64,000 nucleotides of DNA from assembly GCF_900116895.1 (NCBI RefSeq), contig NZ_FPCF01000001.1:992001-1056000 (forward strand). The letters are read 5' to 3'. The first letter of the stretch is position 1. Each line of letters starts with the position of its first letter. Below are positions 1 through 7,306 of this stretch, in pieces. Source of the DNA: Pseudidiomarina donghaiensis. GTDB lineage: Bacteria; Pseudomonadota; Gammaproteobacteria; Enterobacterales; Alteromonadaceae. Position numbers and translations under genes: made by a program. Under the pieces are notes generated by a model. That model was not told the origin of the DNA. It searched no databases and worked only from the letters and a program-made list of their open reading frames with translations.

Positions 1-75
1 TTGAGCGTGCTCTGACACCGGCCCACATGCAGCGAGAACCGCGGCGCTACAAATGATGGCAATACGTTGCAGCAT
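1..75 (-). CDS. Lipoprotein, N-terminal fragment (gene continues past the left edge)
   Basis: Only the first 25 codons lie in the window. The ATG is at 75 on the minus strand, 7 bp after the pspF stop codon, so the gene is probably co-transcribed with pspF. The fragment has a short basic N-terminus (MLQR), a hydrophobic stretch, and the lipobox L-A-A-C at residues 14-17. It is therefore predicted to be exported, cleaved by signal peptidase II and lipidated on Cys17. In many gammaproteobacteria pspF is followed by the sapABCDF peptide-transporter genes, so a solute-binding lipoprotein is possible. That is inference from position only; the mature protein is not visible. Confidence 0.6.
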   Translation of the reverse strand, partial: MLQRIAIICSAAVLAACGPVSEHAQ

Positions 76-82
76 AGTTGGC

Positions 83-1180
83 TTACCCTTCAAGTAATTG
101 ATACTTTTTCAAATAACCACGCAATTGATGATAGGTTAAACCTAGCAGCTCTGCTGTTTTCTTTTGGTTAAATTGTGCGTGCTGAAGTGCGCGTTGAATC
201 ACATCAATTTCAAATTCGGCGGTAACTTCTTTGAAGTCGATATTGCCTTGCTCAAAATCAACACAAAAGCCCACCGCCATAGGTAAGCTTTGTGTCTCGT
301 TATGGCCTTCGCTGTGTGACTTGCTGTTGTTTGCGTCTTCGGCAAGCGGGGAGCTGTTACTTGAACCGTTAGCTCGATGTGCCGCTGCCGCCGGACGATA
401 AGGGCTAGCGAATGGGTCTAAAATAATTTCATGCACAGGCACTTGGCCACTACCAATGCGATAAACCGAGCGTTCAACCACATTTTTTAGTTCCCGCACG
501 TTACCTGGCCAATGGTAGTCGAGCAATGTTTTGCGGGCTGACTCGGTAAATCCACTGAAAAGTTCGTAGTCAAGTTCGCGCGCCATTTGAATTGCAAATT
601 GTTCAGCCAATAACATGATATCTTCTCGCCGCTCGCGCAGTGGCGGTAGGGTAATGACATCAAATGCTAAACGATCGAGCAAATCGGCACGAAAGTCGCC
701 AGCGTCGGCTAAGCGAGGTAAGTCTTCATTGGTGGCGGCAATTAAGCGGGTATCTACCCGTACTGTTTTAGTTCCGCCAACGCGTTCAAATTCACCATAC
801 TCAATAACGCGTAGAATTTTTTCTTGCACTAAAGCTGAGGTATTCGCTAATTCATCAAGAAATAAGCTGCCACCATCGGCACGTTCAAAACGGCCCTCGT
901 GTCGTTTTTGTGCGCCGGTAAAGGCTCCCGCTTCATGCCCAAATAATTCACTTTCTAATAAGCTTTCACTCAGTGCGGCGCAGTTTAGCTTGACATAGTT
1001 TTGCTCCCACCGCTTTGAAAGAAAATGTAATCGTGCGGCAATGAGCTCTTTACCGGTACCACGTTCACCAATGATCAATACGGGTTTATCAAGCGGAGCA
1101 ATTTGCGAAACTTGTTCAAGAACTGAAAGAAAACTATTAGCTTGCCCGATTAAATTATCGGCTTCGCGAAAGCGACTCAT
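83..1180 (-). CDS. pspF: PspF, sigma54-dependent activator of the phage-shock-protein operon
   Basis: 365-aa bacterial enhancer-binding protein without an N-terminal sensory domain, as in PspF. The AAA+ domain starts almost at the N-terminus. Walker A GERGTGKE is at residues 38-45, the sigma54-contact loop GAFTGA at 85-90, and Walker B (SLFLDE) at about 105-110. A Fis-type helix-turn-helix with the pattern KKTAELLGLTYHQLRGYL lies near 340-358. In the characterised family PspF drives pspA from a -24/-12 promoter and is held inactive by PspA. It is transcribed divergently from pspABC, the classic arrangement. A low-complexity Ser/Asn/Ala linker separates the AAA+ domain and the HTH. The identification is secure. 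Confidence 0.95.
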   Translation of the reverse strand: MSRFREADNLIGQANSFLSVLEQVSQIAPLDKPVLIIGERGTGKELIAARLHFLSKRWEQNYVKLNCAALSESLLESELFGHEAGAFTGAQKRHEGRFERADGGSLFLDELANTSALVQEKILRVIEYGEFERVGGTKTVRVDTRLIAATNEDLPRLADAGDFRADLLDRLAFDVITLPPLRERREDIMLLAEQFAIQMARELDYELFSGFTESARKTLLDYHWPGNVRELKNVVERSVYRIGSGQVPVHEIILDPFASPYRPAAAAHRANGSSNSSPLAEDANNSKSHSEGHNETQSLPMAVGFCVDFEQGNIDFKEVTAEFEIDVIQRALQHAQFNQKKTAELLGLTYHQLRGYLKKYQLLEG

Positions 1181-1228
1181 GGTTGCACCACGCTGTTATT
1201 ATCGTTATTGGTGAATTTGACTAATAAT

Positions 1229-1245
1229 TAGTGTATTTCATAACC
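1229..1245 (+). promoter_or_regulatory. Candidate PspF upstream activating site
   Basis: TAGTGTATTTCATAACC lies about 80-95 bp upstream of the -24 element of pspA. As I recall it, the E. coli PspF site contains TAGTGTAATTCGCTAAC, which agrees at roughly 12-13 of 17 positions. The distance suits an enhancer. A 13-bp perfect palindrome (ACTAATAATTAGT, 1220-1232) overlaps its left end. The consensus is quoted from memory, so treat this as a candidate. Confidence 0.45.
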
Positions 1246-1320
1246 GTGAAGCGTCAAATGTTTTTTAGCTCGAATAGCAAAAAAGCTTGCAAATAAACGG
1301 CTTGCGAACTTTTTGAAAAG

Positions 1321-1337
1321 TTGGCACGGTACATGCA
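1321..1337 (+). promoter_or_regulatory. Sigma54 (-24/-12) promoter of pspABC
   Basis: TTGGCACGGTACATGCA matches the sigma54 consensus (TGGCACG-N4-TTGCA type). The invariant GG (1323-1324) and GC (1335-1336) are separated by exactly 10 bases. Transcription should start near 1348, giving a leader of about 47 nt before pspA. The divergent PspF gene supports the assignment. Confidence 0.88.
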
Positions 1338-1394
1338 AGACATTTCAGCGAACGTAATTAAAATTTCAATTTGACGCTTTATGAGGAAATGAAC

Positions 1395-2072
1395 ATGGGT
1401 ATCTTCACACGTTTTACAGATATCGTAAATTCAAACATCAACGCATTATTGGATAAAGCGGAAGATCCAGAAAAAATGGTTCGCTTAATTATTCAAGAAA
1501 TGGAAGACACTTTGGTTGAGGTGCGCTCAACATCTGCGCGCTTAATTGCCGAGAAAAAAGACACTGAGCGCCAATTGAGCCGCTTCGACAAAGAAGTTGC
1601 TGAGTGGGAAAACAAGGCTGAACTTGCGCTGAGCAAAGATCGCGAAGACTTGGCTCGGCTGGCGTTAATTGAGAAGCAAAAAGCAGCGGCGGATGCAGCG
1701 AGTTTACAAGCTGACGTTGCACGCATCGATGAACATTTAACGCGGTTAAATGAAGAAGTAGGCCAGCTGCAAGAGAAGTTGGCAGATGCCAAAGCCCGTC
1801 AAAAGACCATTATTATGCGCCAACGCGCTGCAAGCAGCCGACTGGAAGTTAAAAAACGCATCGATAGCGGCAAAATTGATGATGCTATGTTGCGCTTTGA
1901 ACGCTTCGAGTCAAAAATTGATGATTTAGAATCACAAGTTGAAGCATATGACATGGGTAAGAAAACCTTACGCGATGAATTTGCTGAGCTTGAAACAGAC
2001 GACAAAATCAGTGACGAGTTAGCCGCATTAAAAGCGCGTGTTAATAAAGACAAAACGAATGACAAAGCATAA
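1395..2072 (+). CDS. pspA: PspA, phage shock protein A (membrane-stress effector)
   Basis: 225-aa PspA/IM30 family protein beginning MGIFTRFTDIVNSNINALL, nearly identical to E. coli PspA at the N-terminus, including the amphipathic membrane-binding helix. The rest is long alpha-helical coiled coil rich in Glu, Lys and Arg. The family binds stressed inner membrane, assembles into ESCRT-III-like oligomers to preserve the proton-motive force, and inhibits PspF when unstressed. The start at 1395 is chosen over an upstream in-frame TTG (1371) because of the conserved MGIF start and the GAGGAA ribosome-binding site at 1383-1388. It is the first gene of the sigma54 operon pspA-pspB-pspC. Confidence 0.95.
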   Translation: MGIFTRFTDIVNSNINALLDKAEDPEKMVRLIIQEMEDTLVEVRSTSARLIAEKKDTERQLSRFDKEVAEWENKAELALSKDREDLARLALIEKQKAAADAASLQADVARIDEHLTRLNEEVGQLQEKLADAKARQKTIIMRQRAASSRLEVKKRIDSGKIDDAMLRFERFESKIDDLESQVEAYDMGKKTLRDEFAELETDDKISDELAALKARVNKDKTNDKA

Positions 2073-2108
2073 TTCTCGCTAAATAGTTATTCGCAAAAAA
2101 GGTGGTGT

Positions 2109-2124
2109 GGTGTCTGCGGACACC
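2109..2124 (+). other. Stem-loop between pspA and pspB
   Basis: GGTGTC-tgcg-GACACC forms a perfect 6-bp stem with a 4-nt loop in the 84-bp pspA-pspB spacer. It is followed by a C-run, not a T-run, so it is not a standard terminator. It could stabilise the pspA message or dampen expression of pspBC relative to pspA. That role is inference. Confidence 0.5.
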
Positions 2125-2156
2125 CCCCTATATTTGAACGACGAGAGACGAGACAC

Positions 2157-2393
2157 ATGGATATATTAGTCCCAATAGTTGGCGCCCCAATTATATTGTT
2201 TATGATTTTTGTCGCGCCAATTTGGATCATTATGCATTACCGCAGTAAGCGCAAAATTGGTCAGGGTTTAAACCAAGACGAATTGCTGCAACTGCAGGAG
2301 CTTGCGCACCAGGCCGAACGTATGCGCGAGCGCATTAAAACCCTCGAGTCAATTTTAGACGCCGAGTCACCGAAATGGAGGGAACGCGCATGA
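2157..2393 (+). CDS. pspB: PspB, phage shock protein B
   Basis: 78-aa inner-membrane protein. One N-terminal transmembrane helix spans about residues 5-28 and is followed by a charged cytoplasmic coiled coil (HYRSKRKIGQGL..., LQELAHQAERMRERIKTLESIL). In the known system PspB works with PspC to sense membrane stress and pull PspA off PspF. It is preceded by a purine-rich GAGAGACGAG ribosome-binding region and overlaps pspC by 4 bp (ATGA), which suggests translational coupling. The length is typical of the family. Confidence 0.93.
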   Translation: MDILVPIVGAPIILFMIFVAPIWIIMHYRSKRKIGQGLNQDELLQLQELAHQAERMRERIKTLESILDAESPKWRERA

Positions 2394-2785
2394 GTATTGA
2401 AAGTCGCTCCCGTCGCACCTTAATGCGCGACAAAGCCAACGGAAAAATCGCCGGTGTTTGTGCAGGATTAGCTGAGTACTTTAACATTGAAGTGTGGCTA
2501 GTACGTATTATTGCAGTGACAGCCTTAATTTTTAGCTCAAGCTTTGTTTTCGTCATCTATGTTGCTATGTGGTTTATTCTTGACGAAAAAAAGCCCGATC
2601 CGGTGAGCCATTCCCAGCATACCGTTGGCGTTAAAACCAAAGTATGGCAAGCCGGTGAGCCACCGCAACGTGCATTTCATGATATTGCACGCGAATTTCA
2701 GGACATGGAACAGTCGTTACAGAAAATGGAACGTTATGTGACATCGAACGCTTACAAGCTTGATCGTGAATTAGATCGCTTGTAA
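2390..2785 (+). CDS. pspC: PspC, phage shock protein C (envelope stress-responsive membrane protein)
   Basis: 131-aa protein with an N-terminal PspC domain containing the typical GKIAGVCAGLAEYF stretch (about residues 18-31), then one transmembrane region (about 38-64), then a soluble C-terminal tail. An in-frame ATG at 2375 lies inside pspB. The ATG at 2390 is preferred because it gives the conserved start, overlaps the pspB stop as ATGA, and follows a GGAGGG ribosome-binding site at 2377-2382. PspC forms the stress-sensing membrane complex with PspB. It is the last gene of the operon; a terminator follows. Confidence 0.93.
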   Translation: MSIESRSRRTLMRDKANGKIAGVCAGLAEYFNIEVWLVRIIAVTALIFSSSFVFVIYVAMWFILDEKKPDPVSHSQHTVGVKTKVWQAGEPPQRAFHDIAREFQDMEQSLQKMERYVTSNAYKLDRELDRL

Positions 2786-2823
2786 AACGGCACGAGGCCC
2801 TGGTGAAAGAGCACCGTGAATAG

Positions 2824-2858
2824 CCCGCTGTTAGGCATGTCCTGCAGCGGGTTTTTTT
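2824..2858 (+). terminator. Rho-independent terminator of pspABC
   Basis: CCCGCTG (2824-2830) pairs with CAGCGGG (2845-2851) and is followed immediately by seven T residues. It lies 38 bp after pspC. Confidence 0.88.
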
Positions 2859-2878
2859 ATGTTTGCTGGCCGTTATAG

Positions 2879-2896
2879 TGGAAAAAAATCGTTACA
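2879..2896 (+). promoter_or_regulatory. TyrR-box-like site upstream of megL-phhA-phhB
   Basis: TGGAAA-AAAATC-GTTACA fits the 18-bp TyrR box frame TGTAAA-N6-TTTACA with one mismatch in each arm, and keeps the essential outer TG...CA. It is the weakest of the five boxes in this locus, 90 bp upstream of the megL start. A possible -10 (TATAGT, 2874-2879) abuts its left edge. Confidence 0.5.
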
Positions 2897-2985
2897 GTAA
2901 AAACTGATCAGCATCAAAGTATCCCGTTGCTTTCGACGCTTACGGCATGCAATCTGTTGCGCGACAACAAGGAGAATTTCTGCCA

Positions 2986-4227
2986 ATGCGCACTAAAGAC
3001 AACAACAAACCGCAATGGCAGCCAGCGACGATAACAATTCATGGTGGGAAAACCCGCGATGAACACGGCGCTTTGGTTGCACCTTTATATCAAACTGCGA
3101 CGTTCTCATTTGAGAATACGGCGCAAGGTTCTGCACGTTTTGCTGGCGAGGAAGCCGGCTACATTTATAGCCGTTTGGGTAACCCAACAGTCACCGAGCT
3201 TGAGCAGCGTGTTGCTGCGTTAGAAGGCTACCCAGCCGCAGCCGCTGCAGCCACCGGTATGGGTGCTGTTTCAGCAAGTATGATGGCGTTTTTGGCACAT
3301 GGCGATCATGTCTTGGTGTCTGATGCTATTTATGGCTGTAGTTTTGCTTTGTTTTCGCATTTATTCACGCGTTTTGGTATTCAGGTTGACTTTGTCGACA
3401 TGAGCGACCTAGAGAAAACCGCGAGTGCTATGCGTGACAACACCAAATTGGTGTTTTTAGAAAGCCCAGTTAACCCGCATTTAAAAGTAATTGATATTGC
3501 AGCTGTGGCCAAAATAGCGCATACCAAAGGTGCGCGCTTGGTGGTAGACAACACTTTTATGACGCCATTGTTGCAGCAACCGAAATTACAAGGTGCTGAT
3601 TTGGTTCTACACAGTGCCACCAAATATTTAAATGGGCATGGTGACGTGGTCGCCGGTATTGTCTGTGGTAGCCAAGAAGACATTGAGCTAATAAAACTCA
3701 CCACGTTAAAAGATATGGGGGCAACCATGAGCCCGCATGACGCTTGGTTAATACTACGTGGTTTGAAAACCTTAGACGTGCGTATGGAACGTCACTGTAC
3801 AAATGCCGTCCAAGTAGCTGAGTATTTGCGCGAACAACCCTTGGTAAAAACGATATTTTTCCCAGGGTTCGCTGATCATCCTGCGCAGCAATTAATGGGC
3901 ACGCAAATGCATGGGGCAGGGGCGGTTATTGCGTTTGAATTGCATGGTGACTTAAATACCGCGCGTTTATTATTAGATAGCCTGCAGCTAATCACCATTG
4001 CGGTAAGCTTAGGCGATGCCGAGACGCTTATTCAGCATCCAGCGTCAATGACGCACTCACCCTATTCGCCAGAAGCCCGCGCTGCGGCAGGTATTAGTGA
4101 TACGCTGATTCGTATTTCCGTTGGTTTAGAGGCGGTGAGTGACATTATCGCTGATCTTGAACAAGCATTCGCTGCTTGTACCAACAGCAACACACAGAAC
4201 AACGAGGAACAAGTTAAATATGGGTAA
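2986..4227 (+). CDS. megL: Methionine gamma-lyase (PLP-dependent)
   Basis: 413-aa Cys/Met-metabolism PLP enzyme of the gamma-lyase branch. The PLP lysine is K213 in HSATKYLNGHGD. The YGCSFAL segment carries Cys118 at the position of the active-site cysteine that marks true methionine gamma-lyases (Cys116 in Pseudomonas putida); other family members usually have a different residue there. The expected reaction is L-methionine -> methanethiol + 2-oxobutyrate + ammonia. An upstream in-frame ATG (2947) exists, but 2986 follows AAGGAG (2969-2974) and gives a start like its homologues. The gene overlaps phhA by 8 nt, so methionine and phenylalanine catabolism appear translationally coupled and probably share TyrR control. 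Confidence 0.85.
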   Translation: MRTKDNNKPQWQPATITIHGGKTRDEHGALVAPLYQTATFSFENTAQGSARFAGEEAGYIYSRLGNPTVTELEQRVAALEGYPAAAAAATGMGAVSASMMAFLAHGDHVLVSDAIYGCSFALFSHLFTRFGIQVDFVDMSDLEKTASAMRDNTKLVFLESPVNPHLKVIDIAAVAKIAHTKGARLVVDNTFMTPLLQQPKLQGADLVLHSATKYLNGHGDVVAGIVCGSQEDIELIKLTTLKDMGATMSPHDAWLILRGLKTLDVRMERHCTNAVQVAEYLREQPLVKTIFFPGFADHPAQQLMGTQMHGAGAVIAFELHGDLNTARLLLDSLQLITIAVSLGDAETLIQHPASMTHSPYSPEARAAAGISDTLIRISVGLEAVSDIIADLEQAFAACTNSNTQNNEEQVKYG

Positions 4228-5023
4228 GCAAAGTAACTATGTTTCGCGACAGCCAGACGCCAATGGCATTATTGCTTGGAGCGACGAAGAGAATGCCATT
4301 TGGAGCGAGCTTGTTGCACGGCAACTGAAGCACATTCCTGGCAAAGCCTGTGACGAATACATGCACGGCTTGGATTTGCTCAAGCTGCCGCAGGATCGTA
4401 TACCGCAGCTACATGAAATTAATGAAGTTTTACAGGCGACAACCGGTTGGCAAGTGGCGCAAGTGCCGGCACTGATTCCGTTTGATGAATTCTTTCGCTT
4501 GTTAGCGAACAAGCAGTTTCCGGTGGCGACCTTTATTCGTACTCGTGAAGAGTTTGATTACCTGCAAGAACCTGATATTTTCCACGAGATTTTTGGTCAT
4601 TGCCCCTTGTTAACCAACCCGGCGTTTGCGCACTTTACCCATCAGTACGGTAAACTAGGCTTGGCAGCAAGCCCGAAGGAACGTGTGTATTTAGCACGAT
4701 TATATTGGTTCACGGTGGAGTTTGGTTTGTTAGAAACCGACGATGGCTTGCGTATTTATGGCGGTGGTATTTTGTCGTCACCCGGTGAAACCGAATATGC
4801 TATTCATAGCGATAAGCCAGAGCGTAAGCCGTTAGTACCACTTGATGCTCTGCGCACACCATATCGCATTGATATTATGCAACCTATTTACTACACCATT
4901 AGCAAAACCGATGAATTATTCGAGATTGCTGATTTAGATATCATGGCGTTGGTGCGTGAAGCGATGGAACTTGGGCTGTTTGAGCCGAAGTTTCCACCCA
5001 AAGACAAAACCAACGCTGCGTAA
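4220..5023 (+). CDS. phhA: Phenylalanine 4-monooxygenase
   Basis: 267-aa monomeric bacterial-type aromatic amino acid hydroxylase, which converts L-Phe to L-Tyr using O2 and tetrahydropterin. The iron ligands are visible as H122 and H127 in DIFHEIFGHCPLL and E167 in YWFTVEFGL. The start at 4220 is chosen over upstream in-frame codons because GAGGAAC (4204-4210) precedes it and the conserved region begins just after. It overlaps the end of megL by 8 nt and is followed 42 bp later by phhB, which recycles its cofactor. The tyrosine produced feeds hppD and hmgA across the tyrR gene, after transamination by an enzyme not in the window. Confidence 0.95.
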   Translation: MGKQSNYVSRQPDANGIIAWSDEENAIWSELVARQLKHIPGKACDEYMHGLDLLKLPQDRIPQLHEINEVLQATTGWQVAQVPALIPFDEFFRLLANKQFPVATFIRTREEFDYLQEPDIFHEIFGHCPLLTNPAFAHFTHQYGKLGLAASPKERVYLARLYWFTVEFGLLETDDGLRIYGGGILSSPGETEYAIHSDKPERKPLVPLDALRTPYRIDIMQPIYYTISKTDELFEIADLDIMALVREAMELGLFEPKFPPKDKTNAA

Positions 5024-5065
5024 AATGAATACTTTTAGCTTTTAGACGAATGACAGAGGACGACA

Positions 5066-5407
5066 ATGTCAGATTTGAAACAACAAAAATGTGAAGCCTG
5101 TAACGCCAATGCCCCGCAAGTCACCGACGCCGAGCTGGCTGAGTTAGTTCGCGAAATTCCAGAATGGACGCCGGTAGTGCGTGATGGGGTAATGCAACTT
5201 GAGCGTGAGTTTAAGTTCAAGAACTTCAAACAAGCGTTGGCTTTTACCAATCGCGTGGGCGAAATTGCTGAAGAAGAGTTTCATCATCCAACCCTAACGA
5301 CGGAATGGGGTAAAGTCACGGTTACTTGGTGGACCCACGCCATTAATGGCTTGCACAAGAATGACTTCATTATGGCAGCCCGCACGGATGGCGTTTTAGA
5401 CGCGTAA
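5066..5407 (+). CDS. phhB: Pterin-4a-carbinolamine dehydratase
   Basis: 113-aa PCD/DCoH family protein. The family signature is visible as [13 protein letters not shown], then [16 protein letters not shown], with the paired histidines that bind the pterin and the downstream Trp, His and Asp. It dehydrates the 4a-hydroxytetrahydropterin released by PhhA so that the cofactor can be reduced again. A good ribosome-binding site (AGAGGA) lies upstream, and a strong terminator lies 24 bp after the stop. It is the third gene of the megL-phhA-phhB operon. Two N-terminal Cys residues (CEACNA) are a common extra feature of this subfamily. Confidence 0.94.
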   Translation: MSDLKQQKCEACNANAPQVTDAELAELVREIPEWTPVVRDGVMQLEREFKFKNFKQALAFTNRVGEIAEEEFHHPTLTTEWGKVTVTWWTHAINGLHKNDFIMAARTDGVLDA

Positions 5408-5430
5408 TTCTCAGCTGCTCCGACGACTTT

Positions 5431-5468
5431 AAAAAAGCCCCTCTGGATGCTTATCCGAGGGGCTTTTT
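5431..5468 (+). terminator. Terminator after phhB (near-symmetric)
   Basis: A-run plus GCCCCTC (5437-5443) pairs with GAGGGGC (5457-5463), followed by five T residues. The flanking A and T runs make it look bidirectional, but both neighbouring genes run rightward. It insulates tyrR from the phh operon. Confidence 0.88.
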
Positions 5469-5471
5469 CTG

Positions 5472-5489
5472 TGTATACTTATGTTTACA
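5472..5489 (+). promoter_or_regulatory. TyrR box overlapping the tyrR promoter (autoregulation)
   Basis: TGTATA-CTTATG-TTTACA matches the TyrR consensus in 10 of 12 arm positions, with the right arm perfect. It contains a plausible -10 element, TATACT (5474-5479). Bound TyrR would therefore block its own promoter, as in E. coli. The site is 33 bp upstream of the tyrR start codon. Confidence 0.7.
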
Positions 5490-5521
5490 AATAAACCCTT
5501 CGATAACGGCGTTACACAGCT

Positions 5522-7069
5522 ATGCGTTTGGAAATTACCTGCGATGATCGGCTTGGCATTGCCCAAGACGTGCTACAAATTTTGCGCGATTATGAGATTG
5601 ATTTGCGTGGTATTGAAGTTGATCCTAAGGGTAAGATCTTTCTTAATTTTCCAGAGCTTGAGTTTGAAGACTTTCAGCATTTAATGCCAGAAATTCGCCG
5701 TATTGCCAACGTTAAAGACGTAAAAACCGTCGCTTACATGCCCTCTGAGCGAGAGCACTTTGAATTCAAATTATTACTGAATAAATTGCCAGATCCGGTA
5801 TTGTCGGTTGATAGCAAAGGTTTTATTGATATTGCTAACGACGCTGCTCAGCAGGTACTCACCGATAACCGTAGCGAGCTCAATGGCACTGCCATTAGTC
5901 ACTGGTTAAGCGGCTTTGCGGTTCAGCGCTGGTTGGATAAACAGCCAACCGAACCCACCACACAACAGGTAAGCGCGAGTGGCGCTAAATATTTCGCCGA
6001 TTTAATGCCTGTTTGGGTGGACGATGGAAATGGTCATAATAGCTTTGCTGGCTGTGTGATCACCTGCAAACCGCAACCTTTGGTTAGCCAATGGCAACGC
6101 GGGAATCAACAAGAAGTATTCGGCCAAATTCTCGGTGAACACGCCAGCATGAAGCGGCTATTAAAAGAAGCCGCGCGGATGGCGCAGCTCAATGTGCCGT
6201 TACTCATACATGGCGAAACCGGTGTAGGTAAAGAGCTATTGGCGCGCGCTTGCCATCAGGCAAGTAGCCGTGCCGAACAACCTTTTCTGGCAATTAACTG
6301 TGCGGCGTTGCCCGACAACGTAGCGGAAAGTGAATTATTTGGCCATGGTAAGGGTAGCTTAGGGCCTTACACCGAAGCGAAAAAGGGCATTTTTGAACAA
6401 GCTAACGGCGGTACCGTGTTGCTTGATGCGGTTGGCGAAATGTCGAATGGTTTACAAGCTAAGTTATTGCGCTTTATTCAAGACGGCCGTTTTCGTCGCA
6501 TCGGCGAAGAGCAAGAAGTTACAGTAGACGTGCGGGTTATTTGCTCGTCGCACGATGATTTAAGTGAGCGCGTCGAAGCTGGTAAGTTTCGTGAAGATTT
6601 GTTCTATCGGCTGAACGTACTGAGTTTACACGTGCCACCGTTGCGCGAGCGCAAGTCAGACATTCCTTTGTTGGCTGAGCACTTTACCGTGCAAGCCTGC
6701 CAGCGCCTTGGCCGCAGCTTGGTGGTGTTAACCCGCGCAGGGCGGGAGCTATTGCAGCGCTATCAATGGCCAGGCAATGTTCGTCAACTTGAAAATGTGC
6801 TGTTTCGCTCAATTTCAATGGCAGAAAGCGACACTCTTGATGTACGTGATATTCACCTGCCTGACGTTGATAGTTTGCCGGAAAACCTGCCGGTTGACCT
6901 TGAAGACGGCACCTTGGATGACGCCGTTAAAAAGTTCGAAGCGACCATTTTACGGCGCTTGTATCCAAGCTATCCAAGTACCCGCCAGCTAGCGAAAAAG
7001 CTCGGTCTATCGCACACGGCTGTCGCCAATAAATTACGTGACTACGGTATCGGAAAGCGTAAACGCTAG
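5522..7069 (+). CDS. tyrR: TyrR/PhhR-type aromatic amino-acid regulator
   Basis: 515 aa, close to the 513 aa of E. coli TyrR. Domains in order are: ACT (about 1-75, MRLEITCDDRLGIAQDVL), PAS (about 80-190), AAA+ (about 200-430) with Walker A GETGVGKE at 231-238, and a C-terminal HTH (STRQLAKKLGLSHTAVANKL). The sigma54 loop GAFTGA is replaced by GKGSLGPY (276-283), as expected for TyrR, which works with sigma70. The likely effectors are Tyr, Phe and Trp plus ATP. It sits between the Phe-hydroxylation operon and the homogentisate operon and is surrounded by TyrR boxes, so it is very probably their local regulator. The ribosome-binding site is weak. Confidence 0.94.
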   Translation: MRLEITCDDRLGIAQDVLQILRDYEIDLRGIEVDPKGKIFLNFPELEFEDFQHLMPEIRRIANVKDVKTVAYMPSEREHFEFKLLLNKLPDPVLSVDSKGFIDIANDAAQQVLTDNRSELNGTAISHWLSGFAVQRWLDKQPTEPTTQQVSASGAKYFADLMPVWVDDGNGHNSFAGCVITCKPQPLVSQWQRGNQQEVFGQILGEHASMKRLLKEAARMAQLNVPLLIHGETGVGKELLARACHQASSRAEQPFLAINCAALPDNVAESELFGHGKGSLGPYTEAKKGIFEQANGGTVLLDAVGEMSNGLQAKLLRFIQDGRFRRIGEEQEVTVDVRVICSSHDDLSERVEAGKFREDLFYRLNVLSLHVPPLRERKSDIPLLAEHFTVQACQRLGRSLVVLTRAGRELLQRYQWPGNVRQLENVLFRSISMAESDTLDVRDIHLPDVDSLPENLPVDLEDGTLDDAVKKFEATILRRLYPSYPSTRQLAKKLGLSHTAVANKLRDYGIGKRKR

Positions 7070-7074
7070 CTGTC

Positions 7075-7092
7075 TGTAATGATTTCTTTACA
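7075..7092 (+). promoter_or_regulatory. TyrR box 1 upstream of hppD
   Basis: TGTAAT-GATTTC-TTTACA matches TGTAAA-N6-TTTACA with a single mismatch, the best match in the window. It starts 6 bp after the tyrR stop codon and about 290 bp upstream of hppD. Confidence 0.75.
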
Positions 7093-7106
7093 GCCTGACT
7101 GGTGGT

Positions 7107-7124
7107 TGTAATCTTTTCGTGACA
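7107..7124 (+). promoter_or_regulatory. TyrR box 2 upstream of hppD
   Basis: TGTAAT-CTTTTC-GTGACA. The left arm has one mismatch and the right arm two, and the outer TGT...ACA is intact. Its centre is 32 bp (about three helical turns) from box 1, compatible with cooperative hexamer binding. Confidence 0.6.
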
Positions 7125-7156
7125 TCACAGGGCGGTTCAAGGCCTTGATTTTGATC

Positions 7157-7174
7157 TGTATCAATTTGTTTACA
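7157..7174 (+). promoter_or_regulatory. TyrR box 3 upstream of hppD
   Basis: TGTATC-AATTTG-TTTACA has a perfect right arm and two mismatches in the left arm. Its centre is 50 bp from box 2. It is the box nearest the A/T-rich region that should hold the hppD promoter. I could not assign a confident -35/-10 pair, as expected for an activated promoter. Confidence 0.65.
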
Positions 7175-7262
7175 CTTTGTTTATTTTATCGGCGGGGCAC
7201 TATTGTCGCTGCTGCGCTGGCTTCTCCCCAATTTCTCTCCCAATATGTAGAAAAGCAAGAGC

Positions 7263-7306
7263 GATATTAGATATTAGAGCAAACGCGATATTAGATATTA
7301 GATATT
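7263..7306 (+). repeat. Heptamer tandem repeat (GATATTA) in the hppD leader
   Basis: Two blocks of the 7-bp unit GATATTA are separated by 10 bp: two copies at 7263-7276 and two plus a partial third at 7287-7306. Related pieces (GATATCTGCTGATATCTAATAG) follow at 7321-7342. The flanking TCCCAATAT (about 7238-7246) and ATATTGGGG (7302-7310) are largely complementary and could fold the repeat into a hairpin. The rest of the 311-bp tyrR-hppD gap holds the TyrR boxes and, near 7356-7373, the phrase ATAACGAACAACGAGG before hppD. Confidence 0.75.

Noticed and set aside
1220-1232. Perfect palindrome ACTAATAATTAGT as an independent operator
   Set aside because: A/T-rich and short; its right end overlaps the candidate PspF site, so it was not counted separately.
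3381-3728. 115-codon minus-strand ORF inside megL
   Set aside because: Shadow of a well-supported PLP enzyme gene.
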